From positions 1-35,496 of the IMG/VR virus record IMGVR_UViG_3300042914_000555: a stretch of DNA of 35,496 nt, one strand, 5' to 3'. This document shows, piece after piece, positions 1 through 5,709 of this stretch. The notes below the pieces were generated by a model, which was not told the DNA's origin, ran no database searches, and saw only the letters and a program-made list of their open reading frames with translations. Numbering within the stretch: the stretch's first letter is position 1; each line of letters begins with the position of its first letter. The DNA comes from a virus. A program made the position numbers and the translations under genes.

Positions 1-1228
1 CATGGTCAAGTAGGATATAGCGGCAATTAAGTCCACGAGCAAAGTAGCGAACCCGATTGATAATGTTGTCAATAGCAGTAGAGCCAAAGCAATCATAAAA
101 ATAGAGTCTATGCGATCCGAGTGTTTTGTCGAATGCCTCTTTCTTTTGAGTGTCATCAATTTCTACCTCGCTTAGGTGTAAAGGCTTATTGACAGCTAGC
201 GACATGATCGATAGAGCAGTGCGCTTGACTGATTCCTCCAGGAACATCACACCGATGTTGTCCTGAGTTTCACACAGTAGCTGCCATATCACTTCACGCA
301 TGAATTGTGACTTGCCAAGACCGGAGCCAGCAGTGACTACCACCATCTCTTGCTGCCTGATGCCGCCTGTCATCTGATTTAGGCCAAGATAAGGATAGTG
401 CGCCTGTGCCTTTGGTAGAGGCTGCATCACCAATTCAAGCAGGTCTGCACCATCGATAATGCCATCAGGGACATACTTCTCAGCGGCCCACCACTGCTTC
501 ACAAACTCGGCAGACTTATTGTCCTTGAGATAGTCGCAAGCATCTTTGAAGCCTTGCTGCATCTTCATAATCCTGACTTTGCTGCCGAACAACTCAGCAA
601 CCTTAGAGGCAGCTTCGGAGCCAGCTTCATCAGCATCAAAGGCTAGGACTATAGTCTCAAAGCTGTCGAGCCACTCATACTGTGCCTGACAGTCTTTGAC
701 GGCTGACGCTGCGCCATTCTTAATGCTGACAACAGGATACTTTGATCCCATCATCTGAAATGCCGCAAGCGCATCTAACTCGCCTTCGGTGATGGTCACA
801 AATTTACCACCTGCATTCCAGTTAGCTTGTCCGAACAAGATAGCATCCTTGATGTTGCCTTGAGATCGGAACTGTTTATTAGGGACATCTCTAATCTTCC
901 ATGCCACATCGTTGCCTTTGGCATCAGTGTAGGGATAAAAATGCTGTGTACCTGACTGCATGACACCGTAGGATTCACAGGTGGCTTTAGTGATACCACG
1001 ATCAGGTATCGATAAAACTTGACCGCTAATGGCCTTAATTTGGTCTACAGCAGGTTTTTGCACCATAGGTAATACCTTACCCCCTCCTGAGGCATCAGAA
1101 GCCTTAAAATAAGTCCTACAATTGATGTTGAAACAGTAGCCAGTGCCATCGGCATATTCTGCCTTTGAGTCACTGCTGCCACAAGCCTCACATGGCGCAT
1201 GGCGTAGAAACTTACTCTGAGTCTGCAT
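1..1228 (-). CDS. T7 gp4-like primase-helicase (partial, C-terminus off the left edge)
   Basis: Replicative primase-helicase: it makes RNA primers and unwinds DNA at the phage fork. The open frame runs from an ATG at 1228 to the window edge, 409 codons. Visible in order: an N-terminal zinc motif (C13, C16, C32, C37); a TOPRIM primase core with TEGELDALA near residue 145 and LAFDADEAG near 195; a RecA-like helicase with Walker A GSGLGKS near 298; and a Walker B-like ILLDH just before the cut. This is the domain order of phage T7 gene 4 protein. The remaining helicase motifs are missing only because the sequence stops. The start overlaps the end of the next upstream gene by 17 bp. The right edge of the window may carry its last codons. 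Confidence 0.93.
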   Translation of the reverse strand, partial: MQTQSKFLRHAPCEACGSSDSKAEYADGTGYCFNINCRTYFKASDASGGGKVLPMVQKPAVDQIKAISGQVLSIPDRGITKATCESYGVMQSGTQHFYPYTDAKGNDVAWKIRDVPNKQFRSQGNIKDAILFGQANWNAGGKFVTITEGELDALAAFQMMGSKYPVVSIKNGAASAVKDCQAQYEWLDSFETIVLAFDADEAGSEAASKVAELFGSKVRIMKMQQGFKDACDYLKDNKSAEFVKQWWAAEKYVPDGIIDGADLLELVMQPLPKAQAHYPYLGLNQMTGGIRQQEMVVVTAGSGLGKSQFMREVIWQLLCETQDNIGVMFLEESVKRTALSIMSLAVNKPLHLSEVEIDDTQKKEAFDKTLGSHRLYFYDCFGSTAIDNIINRVRYFARGLNCRYILLDH

Positions 1229-1457
1229 CTAAGACCTCTCGCACGATTATGTTTGCTTTCTCTCGGTCGTCTAATTCGCTAAAGTAGGCAAGAATGCCTA
1301 ACATTTGTGCTGCCTGTCTGCTATCAGGACTAACACGCAGAACCGAATCTAACACATCACCTAGGAATGTGTCAACATCAGTGTTGTGATAAACCAACAG
1401 ATCGGTAACATCATTCACAGTTGTCCAATACATCTGCTCTTGTTCATGGATTTCCAT
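1212..1457 (-). CDS. hypothetical acidic protein upstream of primase-helicase
   Basis: An 81-residue acidic protein of unknown function. I chose the Met at 1457 (MEIHEQEQ) rather than the Met six codons earlier at 1475, because an AAGGTAGGG Shine-Dalgarno stretch lies between the two. It contains an Asp-rich central segment (NTDVDTFLGDVLDSV) and is probably helical, with no membrane segment or cysteine motif. Its stop overlaps the helicase start, so the two are probably translationally coupled. I do not recognise the family. Confidence 0.7.
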   Translation of the reverse strand: MEIHEQEQMYWTTVNDVTDLLVYHNTDVDTFLGDVLDSVLRVSPDSRQAAQMLGILAYFSELDDREKANIIVREVLDADSE

Positions 1458-1568
1458 CGTTGCCCTACCTTTCATTGTTCATTGTTAATGTTGTTAAAGT
1501 CTTTAAATAATTATAAATCATAAGCACTATAGTGTTAATAATGATAATATTAGCAAGAATCGTGCCAA

Positions 1569-1811
1569 CTATCTGTCATAGTAGCGATCATTATGGGAAT
1601 CATCAGCAAAAGGATCATCATCATAAGATTCCATTGTAGTGTCCCCAATATCGTCCATCTCTGTCATGAGTGAGATATTGCCGACAACAATCACTTGATC
1701 TGAGACAGTGTTAAGGCAGTGTTTACATAATCCTATGTATTCCCTAGTGTGAATAGACCGCACTGTGGATTCATAGTCTGTCATTACGTCATTACAGGCT
1801 CTACAACGCAT
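1569..1811 (-). CDS. small zinc-finger-like phage protein
   Basis: An 80-residue protein with two CxxC pairs, CRAC (residues 3-6) and CKHC (residues 29-32), which probably bind one zinc ion. The C-terminal half is Asp-rich (DDDPFADDSHND). The start is supported by a GGGAGG Shine-Dalgarno about 6 nt upstream of the ATG. Similar short proteins occur in many podophage early regions, but none has a function I can name. It lies in the leftward early operon, 3 bp from the next upstream gene. Confidence 0.75.
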   Translation of the reverse strand: MRCRACNDVMTDYESTVRSIHTREYIGLCKHCLNTVSDQVIVVGNISLMTEMDDIGDTTMESYDDDPFADDSHNDRYYDR

Positions 1812-1813
1812 TT

Positions 1814-1996
1814 TTAGCCTCCCTGTGCCGTTGTTGATGTCTTGGGAATACCTGGACCTATGCCATCCTTTTTGAGAGGCTCTGAGGCCTTATTTTCAGA
1901 AGGCGGCACAAAGCCATGTTTGCGCCATGTTCGCATGACATCGGTTTTAGCTGAGTCAATGTAAGGTTTTTCGGGGTTACTTAGTAGCCAAGACAT
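1814..1996 (-). CDS. hypothetical small protein (MSWLLSNP...)
   Basis: A 60-residue protein of unknown function. The start chosen is the ATG at 1996, which has AAGGA 7 nt upstream; an in-frame TTG at 2011 would add five residues but has no such site. The conserved-looking core is DVMRTWRKHGFVPPSE, followed by a Gly/Thr/Lys-rich tail ending in QGG. There is no membrane segment. It sits in a tightly packed run of leftward early genes. Confidence 0.65.
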   Translation of the reverse strand: MSWLLSNPEKPYIDSAKTDVMRTWRKHGFVPPSENKASEPLKKDGIGPGIPKTSTTAQGG

Positions 1997-2007
1997 AATT
2001 AGTTCCT

Positions 2008-2223
2008 TCAATGTAGTTTATCGAAACACTTGTCCCATAATACTTCAGGGAAAAGCTCTTGTAATAATTCAAGGTCTTGGTCTGACAGTGCTTCGCCATT
2101 GTCCTCATAAAAGGCGCTGCAGAAATAGGCGTCACAAAAGTCGGGATAGTCCCTGCTATCGACTCCATCGACTTCAGCATCGACTACAGGCCTGCCGTTA
2201 AGTAATAGGGTATTTGTCATCAT
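2008..2223 (-). CDS. hypothetical acidic phage protein
   Basis: A 71-residue acidic protein (core YFCSAFYEDNGEALSDQDLE) of unknown function. Two adjacent ATGs begin the frame (2223 and 2220), and GAGGAA just upstream fits the second slightly better. Its start overlaps the end of the upstream gene by 26 bp. The acidity and small size recall phage proteins that bind host factors, but nothing in the sequence identifies a target. Confidence 0.7.
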   Translation of the reverse strand: MMTNTLLLNGRPVVDAEVDGVDSRDYPDFCDAYFCSAFYEDNGEALSDQDLELLQELFPEVLWDKCFDKLH

Positions 2224-2389
2224 AAAGTTCCTCTAGGTTAAGTTTAATTACGATTCCGATCTGCTGAGTCAGAATAGGATCATTCTCTGCTAACACTCCG
2301 AAAAGATAACCAATCTCAGATTGCGTCAGCTTTTTTAATTCTAACGCCACTGCGCTTGCCGTTATTGCCATTGCATCGTAATGATTCAT
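2198..2389 (-). CDS. hypothetical small helical protein
   Basis: A 63-residue protein (MNHYDAMAITASAV...) that looks helical and slightly acidic at its C-terminus. It overlaps both neighbours: 26 bp with the gene downstream and about 74 bp with the possible gene upstream at 2316-2537. The Shine-Dalgarno region is weak (AAGAAAG). The function is unknown. Confidence 0.6.
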   Translation of the reverse strand: MNHYDAMAITASAVALELKKLTQSEIGYLFGVLAENDPILTQQIGIVIKLNLEELYDDKYPIT

Positions 2390-2537
2390 TTTTGGACTTT
2401 CTTAGTTTAGTAATCGATAGTTTAGCGGCCCTCATTGTAGCGAAGATTCTGACAGAGCCATCAGCGGCTTGTCGAATGGTTTCGCCACTGCCAGCGTGCC
2501 AATGCAGCAAATAACCTCGATGTTCAAGTGTCGGCAT
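2316..2537 (-). CDS. possible small basic protein (MPTLEHRGYLLHW...)
   Basis: A 73-residue basic ORF that fills the gap between two better-supported small genes. The ATG at 2537 sits next to the stop of the tiny membrane ORF upstream (TAAAATG), consistent with coupling. The N-terminal part (RGYLLHWHAGSGETIRQ) looks like a real protein. The C-terminal third overlaps the 2198-2389 gene and is low in complexity (Arg/Lys/Asn). There is no clear Shine-Dalgarno site, and I do not recognise the family. Confidence 0.45.
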   Translation of the reverse strand: MPTLEHRGYLLHWHAGSGETIRQAADGSVRIFATMRAAKLSITKLRKSKNESLRCNGNNGKRSGVRIKKADAI

Positions 2538-2538
2538 T

Positions 2539-2628
2539 TTAGTCAATATCCCAGGGTTTTAAAATCGACACAATAGCAGCCAGTGCAAGTAAAAGCAATG
2601 CAATTTGAAAAGCAATATAGTAGTCCAT
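2539..2628 (-). CDS. 29-residue single-span membrane peptide
   Basis: A very short ORF, MDYYIAFQIALLLL..., with one hydrophobic segment (about residues 5-23) followed by KPWDID. A good Shine-Dalgarno (GGGGA, 9 nt spacing) precedes the ATG. Its TAA sits directly before the ATG of the next ORF. Membrane topology is the only functional hint: it could be a small inner-membrane early protein, for example a host-modifying or superinfection-related peptide, but this is inference. Confidence 0.5.
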   Translation of the reverse strand: MDYYIAFQIALLLLALAAIVSILKPWDID

Positions 2629-2662
2629 AGGTTTAATTCCCCATTCAAAGGCCAATATTAGC

Positions 2663-2694
2663 CCTATAGTGCCCCTGATAAGAGACACTATAGG
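2663..2694. repeat. inverted repeat CCTATAGTG / CACTATAGG
   Basis: Two perfect 9-bp arms (2663-2671 and 2686-2694) flank a 14-nt spacer in the gap between the 2706-3116 gene and the small membrane ORF. As RNA it would form a hairpin without a U tract, so it is not an obvious terminator. The half-site CACTATAG recurs in two other gaps of the leftward arm (1525-1534 and 4382-4391, both as the full palindrome CACTATAGTG). Confidence 0.6.
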
Positions 2695-2705
2695 ATAATA
2701 CTAGG

Positions 2706-3116
2706 TCAGTCTAATCTATCGCCTGCATGGGCTTTAATGCCGTTATCTCGCAAGACTTTAGCGTATGCGCCGGCATAGGCTGCTTTTCGCTCTACCGATT
2801 GCCCAAAGCCCCTTACCCATATCATTACACCGCCACCATAAGCGGATCGTGCTAGTCCCTGCTTTTTGGCCCATATGGCAAAACTTGAGTTAGCAGGCGT
2901 TATCGTTACCCAGGCGAATCCGCAGGCCCCATCGTCCACAATGTCGATTAGATTGCCTGCAGTATCGGAAATACCCATAGGCAAAGGCCGGCACTCAATG
3001 CCTGCTTTTTCGCCTGCTTCGTGCGCCTGCTGCACTATCTCCGAAAACTTGGAATATCGTGCGAGTCTTTCAGTCTTTTCGGCGCTGATCTTTTCCCTAA
3101 GTGTAGAGTATTGCAT
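2706..3116 (-). CDS. conserved hypothetical phage protein
   Basis: A 136-residue protein with a clear AAGGGG Shine-Dalgarno 7 nt before the ATG. The middle (DDGACGFAWVTITP, then FAIWAKKQG) and the C-terminal half (GGGVMIWV, QSVERKAAYA, AGDRLD) look like a compact alpha/beta domain. I associate this type of sequence with phage and plasmid proteins of unknown function. It is 2 bp from the upstream gene in the leftward operon. No catalytic motif is evident. Confidence 0.75.
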   Translation of the reverse strand: MQYSTLREKISAEKTERLARYSKFSEIVQQAHEAGEKAGIECRPLPMGISDTAGNLIDIVDDGACGFAWVTITPANSSFAIWAKKQGLARSAYGGGVMIWVRGFGQSVERKAAYAGAYAKVLRDNGIKAHAGDRLD

Positions 3117-3118
3117 TT

Positions 3119-3430
3119 TTAAGCCCCTTTGATAGCGTTGATGATTCGATTGTAGATTCTGGCCTTGCTTTGATAGTACTGATAATCCCGATCAATAGGC
3201 GTGAAATTGAGCCATTGATTAATTCTAGCATTGTCTAATAAATCTTGCTTAAGTTTACCCTCCCGATTGTAATACGATATAAACCCCTGATGATTGTAAT
3301 GGGCTATAAACCCGCTGCATAAATACAAGTACTTGTATGCCTGCTTTGATAGTTTAGCCGGATCATTGATCGCCTTTATTACATTATTGACGATCATAGT
3401 GGATTGTTTTTCGGTGTACGGTGTGATCAT
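3119..3430 (-). CDS. hypothetical basic, tyrosine-rich protein
   Basis: A 103-residue basic protein unusually rich in Tyr, Asn and Ile (SKQAYKYLYLCSG, FISYYNREGK). The start has an AGGGG site about 7 nt upstream. It is probably cytoplasmic, with no membrane span or metal motif. It lies between the conserved hypothetical gene downstream and the GP88-like gene upstream and is probably cotranscribed with both. The function is unknown. Confidence 0.7.
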   Translation of the reverse strand: MITPYTEKQSTMIVNNVIKAINDPAKLSKQAYKYLYLCSGFIAHYNHQGFISYYNREGKLKQDLLDNARINQWLNFTPIDRDYQYYQSKARIYNRIINAIKGA

Positions 3431-3460
3431 TGTAAAGCCCCTATTGTGATTAAAATTAGA

Positions 3461-4258
3461 TTACGCAGCAAGTTTTAAGGGAATGACCTTTTTGCCTGCA
3501 TCAATGACAAAACCGGAAAAGTCTTTTTTTGCTGGGCCTTTAGCATATAACGCAACAACAACCCCATGCGGATCTAAATGACGGATGTCGGAATCGTCCC
3601 CGTCAACGCATTGCATATTTAAAAATGTTTCAGGAATTGTCTTTTTATCCCTAAATACTACAGCAACCCGCATTCCGGATTCTATGGCCTTTTCCGCATA
3701 TTTTTGAAACCCTAAAACGCCGGAATATGAAAACGTTAGATCGTAATTTTTAGGCAAGTCTTTTCGATTCGGAATTTTAGTGTAATCGTAAAACTGTACA
3801 TTCGGGAAAACTTGCATAATGTTTCGATACTCTCTCGCCTGCATCCCTAAAACTTTGGCAAGCTTAGGCGACAAAGTAAAGCTTTGATTTTCCCATCGAA
3901 TATCGGACGTGCCGTTTAATCGGATCAATAGCTCGAATCCGTCCCGCTTTGCTTTGCTTTGCTCTAGTACTATTTCCCGGATCAATTGATTAATAAAATC
4001 GTTTTTTGCCTGCAGGAAATAGGCTGTCTTATTTAATCGGCCTTTTCGTTTCGTTTCGGCATAAGCCGGATTTCCTGCTTCGTTTAGGCAAGCTTCAATG
4101 CAATGCGCTGCTTCGGCCATAGGACAGATGTTAACGCCTGATAGTTTATAAGGTGCAAGGTAGAGCACTAAGGTGCGGAAACCGTATTTTTGACCTTTGA
4201 TAGTCTTGGCGTTTTCGTCAACGTTAAAAAGCTTTGACGGTTTATAAAATGCCTGCAT
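3461..4258 (-). CDS. GP88-like phage protein of unknown function
   Basis: A 265-residue protein that I place tentatively with the phage 'gene product 88' (GP88) group. The basis is its N-terminal layout: a Cys-containing segment (ICPMAEAAHCIEACL), then an Arg/Lys-rich segment (AETKRKGRLNKTAYF), a helix ending in REIVLEQSKAK, and a beta-rich second half. The biochemical role of that group is unknown to me. The ATG at 4258 is preferred because GGAG lies 6 nt upstream; an ATG at 4270 lacks such a site. It is the first gene of the leftward early operon, facing the control region, so it is probably among the first products made. Confidence 0.6.
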   Translation of the reverse strand: MQAFYKPSKLFNVDENAKTIKGQKYGFRTLVLYLAPYKLSGVNICPMAEAAHCIEACLNEAGNPAYAETKRKGRLNKTAYFLQAKNDFINQLIREIVLEQSKAKRDGFELLIRLNGTSDIRWENQSFTLSPKLAKVLGMQAREYRNIMQVFPNVQFYDYTKIPNRKDLPKNYDLTFSYSGVLGFQKYAEKAIESGMRVAVVFRDKKTIPETFLNMQCVDGDDSDIRHLDPHGVVVALYAKGPAKKDFSGFVIDAGKKVIPLKLAA

Positions 4259-4377
4259 GATTTTCTCCATAGGTTTAAGTTAAGACAGTGATAATTCTAT
4301 CCCCTATGACGGACAGAATTGCAAAAAGATACTTAGGGAAAACCCTTAACTTGACTACAGTGCTAAGGTATTCCAGT

Positions 4378-4500
4378 GGTGCACTATAGTGGTGCAATGC
4401 AGGACTAGGATGCACTGTAAAGGTGCAACACCGCCCCATGCACATCATTGGTGCACAACACTGGTCAATATTTAACCACTGGTCAATAATTGATCACTAG
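4378..4500. repeat. iteron-like short repeat cluster
   Basis: GGTGCA occurs at 4378, 4391, 4422 and 4450, with opposing ATGCAC at 4410 and 4439. A second family, ACTGGTCAATA, is repeated exactly at 4460-4470 and 4478-4488 (18-bp period), followed by a related TTGATCACTAG. The palindrome CACTATAGTG at 4382-4391 lies between the first two GGTGCA copies. The density is much higher than in the adjacent coding sequence and suggests protein-binding sites, either an operator array or a replication origin. Confidence 0.6.
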
Positions 4501-4574
4501 TGCTGCATAGCAACACTGCTAGCGAAGTGTGCACTGACTAACATGACCGGGGGGGTGGGGTAGGCAATGGTGAT

Positions 4575-4603
4575 ATAATATTGTTGCATCACCACAGCTA
4601 CAA
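4575..4603 (-). promoter_or_regulatory. candidate leftward sigma70 promoter
   Basis: Read on the minus strand this is TTGTAG, a 17-bp spacer, then TATTAT. The -10 matches consensus at 5 of 6 positions and the -35 at 3 of 6. It points at the leftward early operon, whose first gene starts 317 bp away. Its -35 overlaps the first copy of the 19-bp direct repeat, which could make it a regulated promoter. It is the best leftward candidate I found, but moderate. Confidence 0.4.
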
Positions 4604-4649
4604 AAAAGAGTAGAATTGAAGCAATACCGATACAAAAAAGAGCAGAATT
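4599..4649. repeat. 19-bp direct repeat, two copies
   Basis: The sequence TACAAAAAAGAG(T/C)AGAATT occurs at 4599-4617 and 4631-4649 with one mismatch. The 32-bp offset is close to three helical turns, so both copies face the same side of the DNA, as expected for cooperative protein binding. The first copy overlaps the -35 of the candidate leftward promoter. Confidence 0.65.
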
Positions 4650-4655
4650 AGCACT

Positions 4656-4674
4656 AATGAGAACTATTCTCAAT
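4656..4674. promoter_or_regulatory. Fur-box-like palindrome 1
   Basis: AATGAGAACTATTCTCAAT is a near-perfect inverted repeat (TGAGAAC-T-ATTCTCA, one mismatch between arms). From memory, proteobacterial Fur operators are of the type AATGAGAATNATTCTCATT, and this site differs at only two defined positions. It could bind host Fur or an unrelated dimeric repressor. Confidence 0.4.
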
Positions 4675-4716
4675 TGCAATAAAGATATAATGTTATCAAT
4701 GACTTAGCTAAATAAG

Positions 4717-4729
4717 AATGATTATCATT
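4717..4729. promoter_or_regulatory. Fur-box-like palindrome 2
   Basis: AATGATTATCATT is a perfect 6-1-6 inverted repeat. In 19-bp context it matches the enterobacterial Fur consensus (three GATAAT-type hexamers) at 15 positions by eye. It lies 42 bp downstream of palindrome 1, with a TATAAT at 4686-4691 between them. Confidence 0.4.
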
Positions 4730-4841
4730 AACTATAAAGAAATTGGCTATGGCTTCGGTGCTGAGTAGCACAGATCCTATGATGGAAAACGAGCACTGCG
4801 TTAGGTCGCTAACGGCAATAAAGAGGAACTAAAAAAAGAAC

Positions 4842-4870
4842 TTGACAAAATAGAAAAAATATGCTATAAT
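4842..4870 (+). promoter_or_regulatory. perfect consensus extended -10 sigma70 promoter
   Basis: TTGACA (4842-4847), a spacer of exactly 17 bp, and TATAAT (4865-4870), with TGC immediately before the -10 (extended -10). The predicted start is 4876-4877. It should be among the strongest promoters in the genome for host RNA polymerase, and it drives the structured leader and then the packaging and virion genes. An inverted repeat CGTTAG/CTAACG lies 28 bp upstream of the -35. Confidence 0.9.
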
Positions 4871-4875
4871 CACCT

Positions 4876-5036
4876 CTATATTGCAACATTAGCGAACATT
4901 AGCGTGGGAGGTTATAGATAAAAACCTCCCTCTAAGTTACCCACGAACTTGTTAGCGATGTACACAATATAGATACAAAAAGCACACTGTTGTGGGTATT
5001 AAATATTTATTATTTGTGTCCCTTTAGGGTGCTTTT
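4876..5036 (+). ncRNA. structured leader RNA, possibly a conditional attenuator
   Basis: Starting at the predicted transcription start, CTATATTG (4876-4883) pairs perfectly with CAATATAG (4965-4972) and closes a rod of about 97 nt. Inside are ACAT/ATGT (4886-4889/4958-4961), AACA/TGTT (4895-4898/4950-4953), CGTGGG/CCCACG (4903-4908/4940-4945) and AGGTT/AACCT (4909-4913/4923-4927). A second module pairs AAAAGCA (4978-4984) with TGCTTTT (5030-5036) around a small CCC-TTTA-GGG hairpin. An exclusive alternative fold exists: GGGAGGTT/AACCTCCC (4906-4913/4923-4930) frees TACCCAC (4938-4944) to pair with GTGGGTA (4992-4998), which crosses the 3' module. This could be a small RNA or a 5' regulatory element of the 5066 gene. 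I recognise no known family. Confidence 0.5.
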
Positions 5037-5065
5037 AACAATATTGACTATATAAGGAAAACAGT

Positions 5066-5287
5066 ATGAAACCACTGAAAAATGCTATTCGTAAAGTTGT
5101 TTCTGGTGCTGGCATCAAACCCAGGTCTCCAGTAAAGCCTATCACTGGTGGCATGGCTGGTGGTGTCCGTTCTGTTGTATCAAAGCCGACTATGCCTACT
5201 CGTTTAACATCAAAGCCTGCAATGCCGGGACGTGCTGCAGCCGCACCGAAAGCAATCGCTAAAGCAAAACAAATGAAGAAGAAGTAA
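5066..5287 (+). CDS. small highly basic protein
   Basis: A 73-residue protein rich in Lys, Arg, Pro and Ala, ending in KQMKKK, with no acidic residue. A local repeat is visible (SKPTMPTR, then SKPAMPGR). AAGGA lies 7 nt before the ATG. It is the first gene after the strong promoter and structured leader and sits just before the putative small terminase. The composition suggests DNA or RNA binding, perhaps as a virion or packaging component. No family is recognised. Confidence 0.7.
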   Translation: MKPLKNAIRKVVSGAGIKPRSPVKPITGGMAGGVRSVVSKPTMPTRLTSKPAMPGRAAAAPKAIAKAKQMKKK

Positions 5288-5295
5288 GGACAATA

Positions 5296-5709
5296 GTGGA
5301 AACAAAGACAGAGGATAAAACCGAAGTCTCTTCCGTAGTAGTAAAAAATAAGAATGGCGCTGGCCGTCCAAAGAAGTCAGCTATTGAGGCCAAGAAGAAG
5401 AGAGAACTTCGTGGTAGACCGCCTGGTGAAGCAGCACGCATAAGGGAGTTCCATGCAAGGCTGCTGACCACCAAAGGCGATCACATCATTGAGACAATTA
5501 TTAAGAAAGCCTTAGATCCCACCGATAAGGATCAGGCCGCGATGTTGAAGATGTGTGCCGATCGCCTGTTACCGCTGTCTTACTTTGAGAACAGCAAGAC
5601 TGAAGGCAAATCTGGCATTACCATTAACATCAGCGGTATCGGCGCTACTGTTAGCGCAGAAGACAACATAATTGAAGCTGAGGACGTAGACTTTGAATCT
5701 GGACATTAA
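5296..5709 (+). CDS. putative small terminase subunit / DNA-packaging protein
   Basis: A 137-residue protein starting at GTG (5296) with AAGGA 5 nt upstream. The N-terminal third is basic and carries two GRP cores resembling AT-hooks (GAGRPKK and LRGRPPG), suited to DNA binding. A helical middle follows (IIETIIKKALDPTDKDQAAMLKM), then an acidic C-terminal tail. Position is the main support: it lies directly before the large terminase and overlaps it by 17 bp, as small terminases commonly do. The sequence alone does not prove the function. Confidence 0.65.
   Translation: METKTEDKTEVSSVVVKNKNGAGRPKKSAIEAKKKRELRGRPPGEAARIREFHARLLTTKGDHIIETIIKKALDPTDKDQAAMLKMCADRLLPLSYFENSKTEGKSGITINISGIGATVSAEDNIIEAEDVDFESGH

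Larger units (their letters stand above)
4259..5065. other. gene-free divergent control region (about 800 bp)
   Basis: This gap separates the leftward early operon from the rightward virion genes. It holds, left to right, GGTGCA and ACTGGTCAATA repeat clusters, a possible leftward promoter, a 19-bp direct repeat, two Fur-box-like palindromes, an inverted repeat CGTTAG/CTAACG (4799-4814), a perfect sigma70 promoter and a structured leader RNA. A candidate TATAAT at 4686-4691 lies between the Fur-like sites but has no good -35. A role as replication origin is possible from the repeats, but I saw no DnaA-box cluster. Confidence 0.7.

Noticed and set aside
2676-2694. True T7-type RNA polymerase promoter on the plus strand
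   Set aside because: The sequence resembles the T7 consensus, but it points against the local genes, no phage RNA polymerase is visible, and the match can be explained by the CACTATAG inverted repeat. It is kept only as part of the palindrome finding.
4497-4679. 60-residue hydrophobic minus-strand ORF in the control region
   Set aside because: It begins at TTG without a ribosome site and runs across the direct repeat, the candidate leftward promoter and the first Fur-like palindrome. Hydrophobicity is probably a by-product of A/T-rich repeats.
5029-5040. Strong intrinsic terminator at the end of the structured leader
   Set aside because: The 3' arm is followed by only four T residues and the loop of the module is over 40 nt, so efficient termination cannot be claimed; conditional attenuation is left as a hypothesis.
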